In this document: positions 45,493 through 55,616 of the stretch, in pieces
Numbering within the stretch: the first letter of the stretch is position 1
Layout of the letters: every line of letters starts with the position of its first letter
DNA from: Flammeovirgaceae bacterium UBA1842
Lineage (GTDB): Bacteria; Bacteroidota; Bacteroidia; Cytophagales; Cyclobacteriaceae
Length of the DNA: 64,000 nucleotides
Assembly (NCBI GenBank): GCA_002338655.1
Contig: DDIU01000010.1
Span: forward strand, 816 to 64,815
Direction of reading: 5' to 3'
Made by a program: the position numbers and the translations under genes
The notes under the pieces: model-generated
Told to the model about the DNA's origin: nothing
What the model saw: the letters and a program-made list of their open reading frames with translations, nothing else
Database searches by the model: none

Positions 45493-48294
45493 ATGCAAAA
45501 AGTAGAAAGGCGTTTTTATCTTATCATTATCACCTTAATTCTAACTGTTTCTTTAGCTCAGGGACAGGGATTGAATGACTATTTTAAGGCACTAAAATTG
45601 TCTGATGCTGCCAACCAAAAGCAACCCACAGGCCACTATTTAATAGAGTTGGTAAAGGGTACAAAACTTTCCACATTAAAAGAAAATGGTATTGAAATCA
45701 AGCGTAGAATATCAGATAACCTGTTGGTGGTAAGCACGATAAATTCAATCGAACCTAGTAAATTCATTAAAAACAGTTGGGGTGCCAACAACAAATGGAA
45801 ACTTAGTAATGAATTACTTTTCAATGAAAAGTGGCCCTCAACCCTTACTATAAAAACAAAGCCCGGAAGCACACCATATTATGGGTGGACAAGGATCGGG
45901 GAAAATATTTATATAGTTAATAACAAGAACAAAAATATAAATGAGGCTTTAATCAATGATATAAACATCACATACATTGGATCCGAATCCAACAATGCCA
46001 AACTGGAGTCACGTGTACTGGACATGAATTTAAACCCAAATAAAATTAACCTGATCCATCGGGAATATCCTGAAATAAATGGAGAAGGAATTACAGTTTC
46101 AATCAAGGAGCAGCACTACAATCCACTCGATATCGATCTAATTACACGTGATGTGCCTTCCAATCTATCCTCACCGGACCAAAACAACCATGCGACTGAA
46201 ATGGCTACTATCATTGCAGGTGCTGGAAATTCGTTTATAACAGGAAGAGGTGTAGCGGATCATGCCATGGTCACTTCCTCAGATTTTGAAAATGTACTGC
46301 CTGATGAAGACAATGACTATCAACAATTAAATGCCTTTATTCAAAACCATTCTTATGGAACTGAAATTGAAAATTTCTATGGCTCTAAAGCAGAGGCCTT
46401 TGATCAAAGCGCAAACAGTATCCCCACATTGTTACATGTCTTTTCTTCTGGAAATCAAGGCCTAGAAACTACAACTGAAGGCACTTATGCCGGTATTGAT
46501 GGATATGCCAATTTATCAGGCAACTTTAAAATGGCTAAAAATGTATTGGTTGTAGGCTCAATTGATACTGTTGGAAATATCCCTGTATTTGTATCCAATG
46601 GACCTGCGTACGATGGCAGGATAAAGCCTGAAATCGTGTCTTATAGTGCTGTTGGGTCCTCCAATTCATCAGCACTTGTTTCTGGAATAGCTGCCTTACT
46701 CCAATATCAGTACAAGTTGCTAAATGGGGAATTACCTACTTCTGCACTTATCAAAGCCTTGTTAATCAATGAGGCAGATGAAGCTTACACCAAAGGGCTG
46801 GATTTTAAAACCGGTTTTGGCAATGTAAATGGATTCAAGAGCTTAAAAGCCATTCAGGAAAATAGATATACTAGTGGTTTGATCAATAATGGAGGTGATG
46901 TGTTTTTTGATATTAATGTTCCTTCAAATAGCCAAAATTTAAAAATTACGCTTGTATGGAATGATCCGGTGGGTACGATAAATAGCCAAAAAGCATTGGT
47001 TAATGATCTGGATTTAAAAATCAATCATGAGGGGATCGGTTATTTGCCTTGGGTGCTAAATACTACACCATCAGGATTACAGTCCTTACCAAACAGAGGT
47101 ACTGATCGGCTTAATAATGTAGAGCAAGTAACAATAGAATCCCCAGCGGCAGGGACGTATCAAATTCAGGTATCAGGATTTGATGTACCTGAAGGCCCGC
47201 AGGAATTTTATATCGTTTATGGTTGGGAATCCGTCAATACATTTAAGTGGACATTCCCTACCTCAATGGACAATATGCCCTATAATGGTGAGTCAAACAG
47301 CTACTTTAGATGGGAAAGCACTTTATCAAGTGAATCGGGTAAACTGGAATATAGCATTGATAATGGTGCAACATGGAAATTAATCAATAACGAAGTACCA
47401 TTGTCAAAAGGCTACTTTAACTGGAATAAAAACCTGACTTCAGGCATTGCACTAGCACGGATGACCACTGGTGCAGGTGTCTTTGAAACTGAACCCTTCC
47501 CTATCTCCAAGACATTAAAAACATCAGTAGGCTTCAATTGTTCTGATTCTGTATTACTTCAATGGAATAAAGACCCTAACGCATTGGGCTATGACCTATA
47601 TTTAATGGATAAAGGCCCTTACCTCGAACAATTCCAAACTGTTTCTGATACCTCCATCATTATCAAAAAAAATAATGTATTGGCGACCCGATTTTCAGTT
47701 AAACCAATTTATGATAACAATATCAACCCCATTGGAAGCCCAACATTCGATTACAACTTACTTAATAGTAACTGTTATCTGAATTTGTTTACAGGACTGG
47801 CAAAGCCCGATCATATTTTACTTAGTGTTAGCCTTGCACTTACTTATGGTGTCGCTAATGTGGAATTTGAAAAATTTACCAATGGTGTATATACTCCATT
47901 GGAAATGGTAGATGTAACTTCAAAAACAATCGATTATAGTGATTTTACAGCAGTAGATGGCAATAATATCTACAGGGCAGTAGTCCATTTTGATAGTGGA
48001 GAGCAGTTGGTTTCTGATGAAATAGAGGTTTACTATTTAAATCATAAGAAAGCTATACTATTTCCAATTCCGTTAGCTGCTGAAGATCTATTGAATATTT
48101 ATACCAAAGACTTTGGAGGTGCCCGTATTTACCTGAAGCTTTATAGCCGCCTTGGGCAATTGGTCTACCAAATACAATTGGTCTCTGACCGAAGCTCCAT
48201 CATCCTTCCAGAACTGGAATCTGGCCTTTACTTATATTCCCTTGAAACACCAGAGGGGCAAGAGCAAGGCAAACTGATAATTAGCAATAATTAA
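45493..48294 (+). CDS. Subtilase-like (S8) protein with T9SS C-terminal sorting domain
   Basis: A 933-residue secreted protein. Signal peptide about 1-25 (LILTVSLAQG); a long N-terminal propeptide-like region; S8 domain with His 232 (NNHATEM) and Ser 392 (NSSALVSG). The position normally holding the Asp of DTG reads SIKEQ (Glu about 206), so activity may be changed. Beta-sandwich modules follow, and the last 85 residues form a type A T9SS sorting tail (ILFPIPLAAEDLLNIY, then LKLYSRLGQLVY). Expected on the cell surface or released. Starts at ATG; the TTG three codons earlier is unlikely. Confidence 0.9.
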   Translation: MQKVERRFYLIIITLILTVSLAQGQGLNDYFKALKLSDAANQKQPTGHYLIELVKGTKLSTLKENGIEIKRRISDNLLVVSTINSIEPSKFIKNSWGANNKWKLSNELLFNEKWPSTLTIKTKPGSTPYYGWTRIGENIYIVNNKNKNINEALINDINITYIGSESNNAKLESRVLDMNLNPNKINLIHREYPEINGEGITVSIKEQHYNPLDIDLITRDVPSNLSSPDQNNHATEMATIIAGAGNSFITGRGVADHAMVTSSDFENVLPDEDNDYQQLNAFIQNHSYGTEIENFYGSKAEAFDQSANSIPTLLHVFSSGNQGLETTTEGTYAGIDGYANLSGNFKMAKNVLVVGSIDTVGNIPVFVSNGPAYDGRIKPEIVSYSAVGSSNSSALVSGIAALLQYQYKLLNGELPTSALIKALLINEADEAYTKGLDFKTGFGNVNGFKSLKAIQENRYTSGLINNGGDVFFDINVPSNSQNLKITLVWNDPVGTINSQKALVNDLDLKINHEGIGYLPWVLNTTPSGLQSLPNRGTDRLNNVEQVTIESPAAGTYQIQVSGFDVPEGPQEFYIVYGWESVNTFKWTFPTSMDNMPYNGESNSYFRWESTLSSESGKLEYSIDNGATWKLINNEVPLSKGYFNWNKNLTSGIALARMTTGAGVFETEPFPISKTLKTSVGFNCSDSVLLQWNKDPNALGYDLYLMDKGPYLEQFQTVSDTSIIIKKNNVLATRFSVKPIYDNNINPIGSPTFDYNLLNSNCYLNLFTGLAKPDHILLSVSLALTYGVANVEFEKFTNGVYTPLEMVDVTSKTIDYSDFTAVDGNNIYRAVVHFDSGEQLVSDEIEVYYLNHKKAILFPIPLAAEDLLNIYTKDFGGARIYLKLYSRLGQLVYQIQLVSDRSSIILPELESGLYLYSLETPEGQEQGKLIISNN

Positions 48295-48307
48295 CTAAGG
48301 GAATAGC

Positions 48308-48338
48308 AAAAAAAAGGGTTCTCAAATGAGAACCCTTT
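48308..48338 (-). terminator. Terminator of the first M57-like gene
   Basis: AAAGGGTTCTC and GAGAACCCTTT pair (11 bp) around a four-base loop, with an A-run at 48308-48315 that becomes a T-run on the minus strand. Confidence 0.85.
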
Positions 48339-48355
48339 CCGGTTTACAGTTTGAA

Positions 48356-49174
48356 TTAATATAAATAATCCAATGCTGTTTTATCGTCATTATTAAATGG
48401 TCTGTCACTTCCATCAGTACAAGCTAACATCCATGACTTAGCGTTTGCAGTTGCACCTGTAGGTGTTCCTGGGATGTGGTTTGCACCTACTCCACCATCA
48501 CCTTCATTGGCAGTACCACCACCACAGCTAATACTTCTATCGAAGTAATCAGTATGACGGAAACCAATACAGTGACCCATTTCATGGCCTATGATAGTGG
48601 CAATACCACCAGTACTTAGTCCGTAGCTTGATTCAAGAATTCCACTCATCTTAATCTGTCCATAAGGCTCACAAGAATTTGTTGGAAAGCCAGCAGAACC
48701 CAATACACCTCTTCTTTCATCCCTTTTGCTCAATCTTGTGAATACAATATCAGCGTTGGAAGATGTTACTCTTTGGAAAGTTAAAGATAGGTTTTGAGCA
48801 TTGTACCTCGCAATTGCAAGATCCAAACCAGCAATCATACCTGCACTATATCCTTTTCTTCCTGTTGGGGCATAAACAGTGATTGTACGGGGGCCACAAA
48901 CTAAGTTGTTCGTGCTGTACTGCTCCAAAGTTGGGATTTTAGTGCCCTTATTGGCAATACTCAGGTCAGTTTCAGTTAAGTAAATGTCGTTTTCAACAAG
49001 ATACCCACTTTCAAACCTAATAACACCTTCAGTACTAAAACCCATGGATTCTATTTTTGAAAGCGTTTCCATAGATACTGGTTCATCCAATGGATCAACA
49101 CTTGCGTTTTCGCAAGAGTAGAAAACTCCACCAGCTAAAACAGTTGCGATTAATAATGAATTTAACTTCTTCAT
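48356..49174 (-). CDS. M57-like metalloprotease lipoprotein, copy 1
   Basis: A 272-residue protein with lipobox GVFYSC and an Asp/Glu-rich stretch after Cys. The zinc signature GHEMGHCIGFRHTD follows HExxHxxGxxH. The family (dual-action HEIGH metallopeptidases) occurs in Bacteroidota. It is about 75-80% identical to the next gene by eye (whole segments such as IPGTPTGATA are shared). ATG 49174 fits the lipoprotein signal; an upstream GTG is spurious. Outside-surface anchoring is likely. Confidence 0.9.
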   Translation of the reverse strand: MKKLNSLLIATVLAGGVFYSCENASVDPLDEPVSMETLSKIESMGFSTEGVIRFESGYLVENDIYLTETDLSIANKGTKIPTLEQYSTNNLVCGPRTITVYAPTGRKGYSAGMIAGLDLAIARYNAQNLSLTFQRVTSSNADIVFTRLSKRDERRGVLGSAGFPTNSCEPYGQIKMSGILESSYGLSTGGIATIIGHEMGHCIGFRHTDYFDRSISCGGGTANEGDGGVGANHIPGTPTGATANAKSWMLACTDGSDRPFNNDDKTALDYLY

Positions 49175-49350
49175 AACGTAAAATATTTGGTTTTGGTTGT
49201 ACAAATAATTCACGCAATATGGGGCATATATTTATTGCAGGCAAATGATATTTGGGTTAATTTCTTTTTAGAAAAATTAACAAGCTGATATATAGATATA
49301 TACCATATTATATTTTTACCAAAATAAGTTTTCACGAATTTTATAAAAAC

Positions 49351-49380
49351 AAAAAGCAGCTCAAATGAGCTGCTTTTCTT
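49351..49380 (-). terminator. Terminator of the second M57-like gene
   Basis: AAGCAGCTC and GAGCTGCTT form a stem with the loop AAAT; T-run on the minus strand. It shares the CTCAAATGAG core with the terminator at 48308, so the duplication included the terminator. Confidence 0.85.
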
Positions 49381-49403
49381 TAAATAATTTATTTATTAAA
49401 TTA

Positions 49404-50219
49404 TTAATACAAATAATTTAACGCTGTTTGGTCATCGTTGTTGAATGGTCTGTCTCCACCATCCGTACAAGCCAGCATCCATGATTTCGCTGATGCCGTT
49501 GCACCTGTTGGAGTTCCTGGGATGTGGTTTGCACCTACACCAGCAGTACCTTCATTGGAAGCTGAACCACCACAGCTGATGCTTCTATCGAAGTAATCTG
49601 TGTGACGGAAACCAATACAGTGACCCATTTCATGGCCCATAATAGTAGCAATACCACCTGTACTCAATCCATAAGATGACTCAAGTATTCCACTCATTTT
49701 AATTTGTCCGTAAGGATTACAGTTACTTGGGAACCCGGCTGATCCTAAGATTCCTTGTCTTTCTTGTCTTTTAGTTAACCTTGTAAAAACAATATCCGCG
49801 CTAGAAGAGGTAACTCTTTGAAAAGTAAGCGACAGGTTCATTGCGTTGTATCTTGATATTGCTAAGTCTAACCCAGCAATCATACCTGCACTATATCCTT
49901 TACTACCAGTTGGCGCATAAACAGTAATCGTTCTAGTACCGCATACTAGATTGTTAGTGCTGTATTGCTCTAGCTCCGGGATATGAGTAGCCTTTTTCAT
50001 TGTACTCAAATCTGAATCGGTCAGATAAATGTCATTTTCTACGAGGTAACCATTATCAAAATGGATTACACCCTCGGTACTGAAACCCAATGCATTAATT
50101 TGTGAAAGTACTTCCATAGAAACCACATCATCTTGTGGTTTTACTTCTTGATTTTCACATGAAATCAGGGCGCCACCAGCCAAGGCAACAGCCACTAACA
50201 AAGAATTAAGCTTCTTCAT
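49404..50219 (-). CDS. M57-like metalloprotease lipoprotein, copy 2
   Basis: A 271-residue paralog of the gene at 48356, same order: lipobox GALISC, YSTNNLVCGTRTITVYAPTGSKGYSAGM region, GHEMGHCIGFRHTD, and Cys pair near the C-terminus. Differences concentrate in the first 80 residues. Each gene has its own start, spacer and terminator, so they may be regulated separately. No T9SS tail, consistent with lipid anchoring. Confidence 0.9.
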   Translation of the reverse strand: MKKLNSLLVAVALAGGALISCENQEVKPQDDVVSMEVLSQINALGFSTEGVIHFDNGYLVENDIYLTDSDLSTMKKATHIPELEQYSTNNLVCGTRTITVYAPTGSKGYSAGMIAGLDLAISRYNAMNLSLTFQRVTSSSADIVFTRLTKRQERQGILGSAGFPSNCNPYGQIKMSGILESSYGLSTGGIATIMGHEMGHCIGFRHTDYFDRSISCGGSASNEGTAGVGANHIPGTPTGATASAKSWMLACTDGGDRPFNNDDQTALNYLY

Positions 50220-50383
50220 AAAATTAAATTTTTGGTTTTGTTGAAAAATAAATTCCCGGCAATATCATTTAAAGAATGATATAAAGCAAACATTATTTTT
50301 CGCACACCTCAAATAACAAAATTAAAAGTCTAATTATCAGATGAATACAAAATATTTATGATGTAAAATATTAAATAATAAAA

Positions 50384-51151
50384 TTATATATCTATTTCTA
50401 TACTTACTGGGCAGTGGTCTGAGCCCAGAGCATCATTGTGGATTTCTGCCGATTTTATATTTGCCATAAGTGACTCACTGACAAGGAAATAGTCGATTCT
50501 CCAACCCACATTTCTACTTCTGGCATTGAACATATAATTCCAATAAGAGTATTTAACCTCCTCTGGATGCATTTTTCTAAAAGTATCAACAAAGCCATGA
50601 TCAAGATATTTTTCCAGGCCATCTATTTCTGCCTGAGTATAGCCGGCTGATTTATTATAATTTTCTTTGGCCCTGGCAATGTCCATCTCCGTATGAGCCA
50701 CATTCAAATCACCACATAAAATCACGGGTTTTGATTTTTCCAACTTCTTTAAATAGTCCAAAAAAGCCTCATCCCAAGATTGTCTGTATTCAAGTCGTTT
50801 TAACCCTTGTCCTGAATTAGGTGTATAGACATTGACCAAAAAGAATTTTTCAAACTCAGCCGTGTTTATTCGGCCTTCTTGATCGTGTTCTTCTATTCCC
50901 ATATCATGGGTAACATTTAGTGGCATCACTTTGGATAAAATAGCCGTACCTGAGTAACCCTTTCTCGCTTTGGAGTAGTTCACATAGGCTTCGTAATCAG
51001 AAAATATTTCCAATGCTGACTTGGCTTCTTCTAAAGGGGCTTTGGTCTCTTGTAAGCAAAATATATCAGGCGCTAGGGCATCAATACTGGCTTTAAAATC
51101 TTTTTTTATAATTGCCCTTATTCCATTGACATTCCATGAGACGATTTTCAT
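50384..51151 (-). CDS. xth: Exonuclease III / AP endonuclease
   Basis: A 255-residue DNA repair enzyme acting on abasic sites. KIVSWNVNGIRAI, CLQETKA (metal Glu), GDLNVAH and GSDHCPV are the catalytic motifs. I use ATG 51151; the upstream TTG is not conserved. Divergent from the truncated haemoglobin gene. Confidence 0.94.
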   Translation of the reverse strand: MKIVSWNVNGIRAIIKKDFKASIDALAPDIFCLQETKAPLEEAKSALEIFSDYEAYVNYSKARKGYSGTAILSKVMPLNVTHDMGIEEHDQEGRINTAEFEKFFLVNVYTPNSGQGLKRLEYRQSWDEAFLDYLKKLEKSKPVILCGDLNVAHTEMDIARAKENYNKSAGYTQAEIDGLEKYLDHGFVDTFRKMHPEEVKYSYWNYMFNARSRNVGWRIDYFLVSESLMANIKSAEIHNDALGSDHCPVSIEIDI

Positions 51152-51226
51152 ATCTTTTGCTTTTTGTTTACTGCAAATTGTGGCAATCAAATATGATTGT
51201 CAATGATTACCAGTATTTTTAAATAT

Positions 51227-51604
51227 ATGGCTGATATTAAGAATAGAAAAGACCTTGAAACATTGATTACCCTCTTTTATCACCGAGCTTTATTGGATGG
51301 CAAAATAGGGTTCATATTTACTGATGTAGCAAAAATAAATCTTGAGAAACACATCCCAATTATCTGTGACTTTTGGGAGGCCATCCTATTTCAAAAAAAC
51401 ACCTATAAAAAGAATGCCATTAAAATTCATCAGGACTTAAATGATCAGGTAAAACTTACTGCTGAACATTTTGAGAGTTGGTTAAGTTTGTTCAATACTT
51501 GCGTTGACGAATGCTTTGTAGGGAATAATGCTGAAACGATTAAAATAAGAGCCCGATCTATTGCTACAGTAATGCAGGTGAAATTGGCAGCTAATAGAAA
51601 ATAG
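51227..51604 (+). CDS. Group III truncated haemoglobin
   Basis: A 125-residue haem protein. DLETLITLFYHRALLD starts the family, and the proximal His lies in LTAEHFESWLSLF. Group III members are often linked to oxygen or nitric oxide handling. ATG 51227 (MADIKNRKD) fits better than ATG 51203. It shares a divergent region with xth and a bidirectional terminator with floA. Confidence 0.85.
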   Translation: MADIKNRKDLETLITLFYHRALLDGKIGFIFTDVAKINLEKHIPIICDFWEAILFQKNTYKKNAIKIHQDLNDQVKLTAEHFESWLSLFNTCVDECFVGNNAETIKIRARSIATVMQVKLAANRK

Positions 51605-51611
51605 TGATTAA

Positions 51612-51645
51612 AAAAGAGGCCGTCCCTTTGAGACAGCCTCTTTTA
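51612..51645. terminator. Bidirectional terminator between haemoglobin and floA
   Basis: AAAAGAGGC pairs with GCCTCTTTT, with a few additional inner pairs; A/T runs on both sides. Confidence 0.85.
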
Positions 51646-51662
51646 TAATGGTAGTTGGAATC

Positions 51663-52655
51663 TTATTCTCCCTTACCTTTTGATTTCGATGAACCCTTGC
51701 TAGGCTTGGCAATGGATTCACGCATTTCAGTATCTGCCTGAATATTTTCCATTTTATAATAGTCCATAATACCAAGATTACCAGACCTGAATGATTCGGC
51801 CATGGCTTTTGGCACCTCAGCTTCTGCTTCGATTACCTTCGCACGTGCCTCTTGTGCTTTCGCTTTCATTTCCTGCTCAACGGCTACGGCCATTGCACGT
51901 CTTTCCTCAGCTTTAGCTTCAGCTACTTTCAAGTCGGCAGAAGCTTGGTCAGTCTGTAATTTGGCTCCAATGTTGGCACCTACATCCACATCGGCAATAT
52001 CAATGGACAGTATTTCAAAAGCTGTGCCTGCATCCAGTCCCCTTTGTAAAACAAGCTTTGATATTTTATCAGGATTCTCAAGTACATGCTTGTGAGATTG
52101 CGCTGAACCAATGGAGGTTACAATACCTTCACCTACCCTGGCCAGAATGGTATCTTCACCTGCTCCACCAACTAATTGTTGGATATTGGCCCTCACCGTA
52201 ACACGGGCTACTGCTATTAACTGGATACCATCGGCAGCTACAGCTGCTACCTTAGGCGTAGTAATCACTTTGGGATTTACTGATATCTGCACTGCTTCAA
52301 AAACATCCCTACCTGCTAAGTCAATAGCAGTAGCTTGCTTGAAAGTCAAATTAATATTTGCCTTATCTGCAGAAATCAAAGCCTTGATTACAGAAGGTAC
52401 ATGACCACCAGCCAAATAATGTGTTTCCAGCTCCTTCACACTTATCATCAAACCTGCCTTAGTAGCAGTAATAAGTGAGTTGACAATAACTCCGGGAGGC
52501 ACCTTCCTTATACGCATGAACATTAGCTCAAATAAGCCAACCTTTACATTAGAAAAACGGGCGGTGATCCATAAGCCCACTGGTATAAAATAGAGAAACA
52601 CGAAAAATCCGATGATCCCTAAAAATATTATTACGATAAATCCTATTCCTTCCAT
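51663..52655 (-). CDS. floA: FloA, flotillin-like scaffold protein
   Basis: A 330-residue membrane scaffold with one N-terminal helix (about 5-27), an SPFH-like domain (KVGLFELMFMRIRKVPPG) and an Ala/Glu-rich coiled coil. It organises membrane microdomains. nfeD lies just upstream with a six-base spacer, the classic pair. Confidence 0.93.
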   Translation of the reverse strand: MEGIGFIVIIFLGIIGFFVFLYFIPVGLWITARFSNVKVGLFELMFMRIRKVPPGVIVNSLITATKAGLMISVKELETHYLAGGHVPSVIKALISADKANINLTFKQATAIDLAGRDVFEAVQISVNPKVITTPKVAAVAADGIQLIAVARVTVRANIQQLVGGAGEDTILARVGEGIVTSIGSAQSHKHVLENPDKISKLVLQRGLDAGTAFEILSIDIADVDVGANIGAKLQTDQASADLKVAEAKAEERRAMAVAVEQEMKAKAQEARAKVIEAEAEVPKAMAESFRSGNLGIMDYYKMENIQADTEMRESIAKPSKGSSKSKGKGE

Positions 52656-52661
52656 GGGTGT

Positions 52662-53132
52662 TTATTTGATTGGTTCTACAATTATATTATTGATTTCAAT
52701 TTTAATTATTCTTAATGGTGTACCACTATCCACATAATTTCCAGTGGTTTTCACTTCATATTCCCTGTTGAAAAATTTAGCTTTCCCTATTGGCTTCAAA
52801 GTTGAAATAGCCTTTCCTTCATCCCCCACCTTAATGTCATCTGTGTGTCCTTCATTCACCTTGCTCTCCATGGTATGTTTAAGCGAAAACTTATCCCATG
52901 TTTTACTTTTAAAGCTATAGTACAAGGTTAAGACAAAAAATACAGACGCCCCACCTGTTAACCACCATCCAGTCTCACTCCCAAAATATTGAAAGCCCAG
53001 ATATAAGCCAAACACAGTAGCTGCCAATCCCAATACACCTACCACGGTAGTGCCGGGCACAAAAAGTATCTCTATTACCAGGAGGGCAAAGCCTGCAACA
53101 ATGAGTAATATGACGGAAATCCAATCAGACAT
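52662..53132 (-). CDS. NfeD-family membrane protein
   Basis: A 156-residue protein with three to four N-terminal helices (EILFVPGTTVVGVLG at helix turn) and a C-terminal OB-like domain (GDEGKAISTLKPIGKAKF). It partners with FloA in membrane microdomains. Short form, without protease domain. Confidence 0.9.
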   Translation of the reverse strand: MSDWISVILLIVAGFALLVIEILFVPGTTVVGVLGLAATVFGLYLGFQYFGSETGWWLTGGASVFFVLTLYYSFKSKTWDKFSLKHTMESKVNEGHTDDIKVGDEGKAISTLKPIGKAKFFNREYEVKTTGNYVDSGTPLRIIKIEINNIIVEPIK

Positions 53133-53169
53133 AGGCTTTATTTAGAAAAGGCTAAAGCTACTAAAAATA

Positions 53170-55281
53170 TCAGTCAGTAACTTTTACCCATGACGATTTT
53201 TTCATTGCTAAATATTCTTCAAATCGGGCGTCATAAACCAAACCATCAAAGTTGATTGGTATTATATCCACACCGTTGTCAGAAATGACCCCAAATTTAG
53301 TAAACAGACTAACTAAGACCTTTCCATTTCCTAAATCAACCAATGAATCATATTTTGCATTGACCAGAAGCGAGCCATCCTTTTCTAGGAGTCCATATTT
53401 CCCGTTGCGTTTTACAAGATACCTTCCGTTATTCTGATATGTTATTGCCTCATAGTTATCAGAAGATACTGATTTGCCCATTTTATTGATGAGACCATAG
53501 CTCGTTTTATACTTAACAACAGCCACCCCTCCATTGAATGCACTTACCTCGTCATATAATGGCTGTACAATGATGTTTTCCTGTTTATCAATAAACCCCC
53601 AACGCCCCAATATTTTAACGGCCACGAGTCCTTCGCTAAAATCCCCTACATTTTCATATCGGTTGGCAATGATCAATCGGTTTTGATTATCAATAAAACC
53701 GTACCTATTGTTTTGCTTTACAGCAAACAGTTCATCACTTGAAGGGCGTATTTCATCAAAGCGTTGGCTTGGGATATCCCGGTTTACTATTCTCCCGTTA
53801 AAATCAATCTTCCAAAGTCCACCATCTGTTAGATGTTCCAAAAGATGGTTCTCTTTTACATCTACCTTGTTTTCGGTAAAGTAAATGGTTTCGTCTTCAA
53901 AGCTTCGCAACGTTGTTAAGCGGCTATCCATTGCCAAGTAAAGGTCTGCATTAATTATCTTGAGCCTTGCCTTTCTAGGGTAAACGGCCCATTCCCCCGT
54001 TTTATCAATAATGCCATACTCTCCATGAAATTTGACTACTACCTTATTGTGTTCAAACTCCCCCACTTTATCATAAACACAGGGAAGAATCTCTTCCCCT
54101 GCCCGATTGATAAATCCCCAATATCCTTTTCTCTTTACTGGATAATAATACCCTGATCTCTTACCAATTTCATCATAAGTCTGATTTGACTTTTTAATTC
54201 CAAAAGAATCGTACAGTGACCATTCGTCTTTAATTTTTGCATAAAAAACATCATTGATGATAATTAATGAATCAAACCGTGCGGTCAATAGCTCGGATCC
54301 ATCGGCATTCAGTATGCCCCATTTTTGATTCATTTGAAAGGTTGTTTTTCCGTTGATTTCAGAGCCGATGAATGAATATTCCTTTGGGGTAAGTGATTTG
54401 CCATCCCTATCGATCAGCCATTGTTTCCCATTGGCACTTACTTTATACCTATCCACGCCATAAGGTTCTATATCATCGAAATTCCAAGCTAGAATGGTCT
54501 CCGTGCCTTTTATTAATTGCCATTGATCAAAAATCTTTGTTTCAGGTTCTTTTTCATACCTCACTTCTTTATAAATGGGATCCGCTATTATTTGGCCATT
54601 TATATCTATTATTCCCCGCAAATGATTTGCGAAAATGGTGGCATACCTATTTTTGAAAGAGGAGATGCTATCAAGCTCAAATCCTAATACTTGTTTTCCA
54701 GAGTCGTTAAAAATTGCGGTTTTATTTTCAAAATCCTGGACTGAAAACCGAAGGTTTCCCAACGATTCAATGTCCTTGTATTTTACGGGAATAATTACTT
54801 TATCGCCCAAATCGACCACCCCGTACTGATAACTGCGCCCATATTTGATTCCAACTATTGCCCGAAGTCCGGTTAGCTCAATTGATGAATACTTAAAAGG
54901 TAATACCGATTTCCCCTGTTTATTGATTAAACCGAGGAAATCACGACCGGTCAATTTTCCTTTAATAGAGGCTATGTAAAGGTTGTCACCAGCGGGATAA
55001 AGGCGAGTGTAGTAATTTTCGGTGGTCTGTTGACCATCCAGACTTAATATCCCCCAGTATTCACCTGACTTATACCCAATAACATTATTGTTTGGTGTGT
55101 GCAAGCCATTACTCCAACCTAACTGTTCATATTTTGCAGGGATCACAACATTTCCATTGGTATCTGACAGGCCTACCTTTCCATTATCATAAAAAAGTTT
55201 GAAGTCTTCAGCCTGAAGAGAAAATGCAAAAACGATGGGCAAAATATAAATTAACCCTTTTAAAAAATATTTCATTCTCAT
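53170..55281 (-). CDS. Large WG-repeat protein, secreted
   Basis: A 703-residue protein with a signal peptide (LIYILPIVFAFSLQA). At least ten WG-type repeats of about 45-70 residues each follow (for example YWGFINRAG, RWGFIDKQE, SYGLINKMG, KYGLLEKDG). These form beta-rich propeller or solenoid structures at the cell envelope; ligand unknown. No neighbour shares the operon clearly (nfeD is 38 bases downstream). Confidence 0.8.
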   Translation of the reverse strand: MRMKYFLKGLIYILPIVFAFSLQAEDFKLFYDNGKVGLSDTNGNVVIPAKYEQLGWSNGLHTPNNNVIGYKSGEYWGILSLDGQQTTENYYTRLYPAGDNLYIASIKGKLTGRDFLGLINKQGKSVLPFKYSSIELTGLRAIVGIKYGRSYQYGVVDLGDKVIIPVKYKDIESLGNLRFSVQDFENKTAIFNDSGKQVLGFELDSISSFKNRYATIFANHLRGIIDINGQIIADPIYKEVRYEKEPETKIFDQWQLIKGTETILAWNFDDIEPYGVDRYKVSANGKQWLIDRDGKSLTPKEYSFIGSEINGKTTFQMNQKWGILNADGSELLTARFDSLIIINDVFYAKIKDEWSLYDSFGIKKSNQTYDEIGKRSGYYYPVKRKGYWGFINRAGEEILPCVYDKVGEFEHNKVVVKFHGEYGIIDKTGEWAVYPRKARLKIINADLYLAMDSRLTTLRSFEDETIYFTENKVDVKENHLLEHLTDGGLWKIDFNGRIVNRDIPSQRFDEIRPSSDELFAVKQNNRYGFIDNQNRLIIANRYENVGDFSEGLVAVKILGRWGFIDKQENIIVQPLYDEVSAFNGGVAVVKYKTSYGLINKMGKSVSSDNYEAITYQNNGRYLVKRNGKYGLLEKDGSLLVNAKYDSLVDLGNGKVLVSLFTKFGVISDNGVDIIPINFDGLVYDARFEEYLAMKKSSWVKVTD

Positions 55282-55337
55282 TCAATATGGGCAAAAGTAG
55301 AAGTTTTTATGCCCATTCATATGTGCAAATAAAATAA

Positions 55338-55366
55338 TTGGTCAAATAGTTTAAAACCCATTTTTG
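55338..55366 (+). promoter_or_regulatory. Candidate promoter of the small membrane protein gene
   Basis: TTG (55338-55340), 18 bases, then CATTTTTG (55359-55366), one mismatch from TAnnTTTG. The spacing fits the Bacteroidota consensus; transcription would begin about 15 bases before ATG 55387. Confidence 0.5.
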
Positions 55367-55386
55367 ATAAATGCGTTATATCAAAA

Positions 55387-55590
55387 ATGAGAACGTTGAC
55401 GACATTCCTTATTTGGTGCATATTATTTATTTTATGTTGGCCACTTGCTATTATAGCCCTATTTCTGTTTCCACTCATCTGGCTTATTTCTATCCCATTT
55501 CGGATAGTTGGCGTTACGGTTTCTGCTTTGCTTCAATTGGTGAAAGCCATTCTCTTATTTCCATTTAAAGTAGTTGGTGTAAAAGTATAA
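55387..55590 (+). CDS. Small two-helix membrane protein of unknown function
   Basis: A 67-residue very hydrophobic protein: helix about 5-32 (FLIWCILFILCWPLAIIALF) and a second amphipathic/hydrophobic one at 36-60. A promoter match and normal spacing to the next gene (26 bases) support it. Not recognised. Confidence 0.6.
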   Translation: MRTLTTFLIWCILFILCWPLAIIALFLFPLIWLISIPFRIVGVTVSALLQLVKAILLFPFKVVGVKV

Positions 55591-55616
55591 TTTCCCTGTA
55601 TTCGTATATTGGCAGT

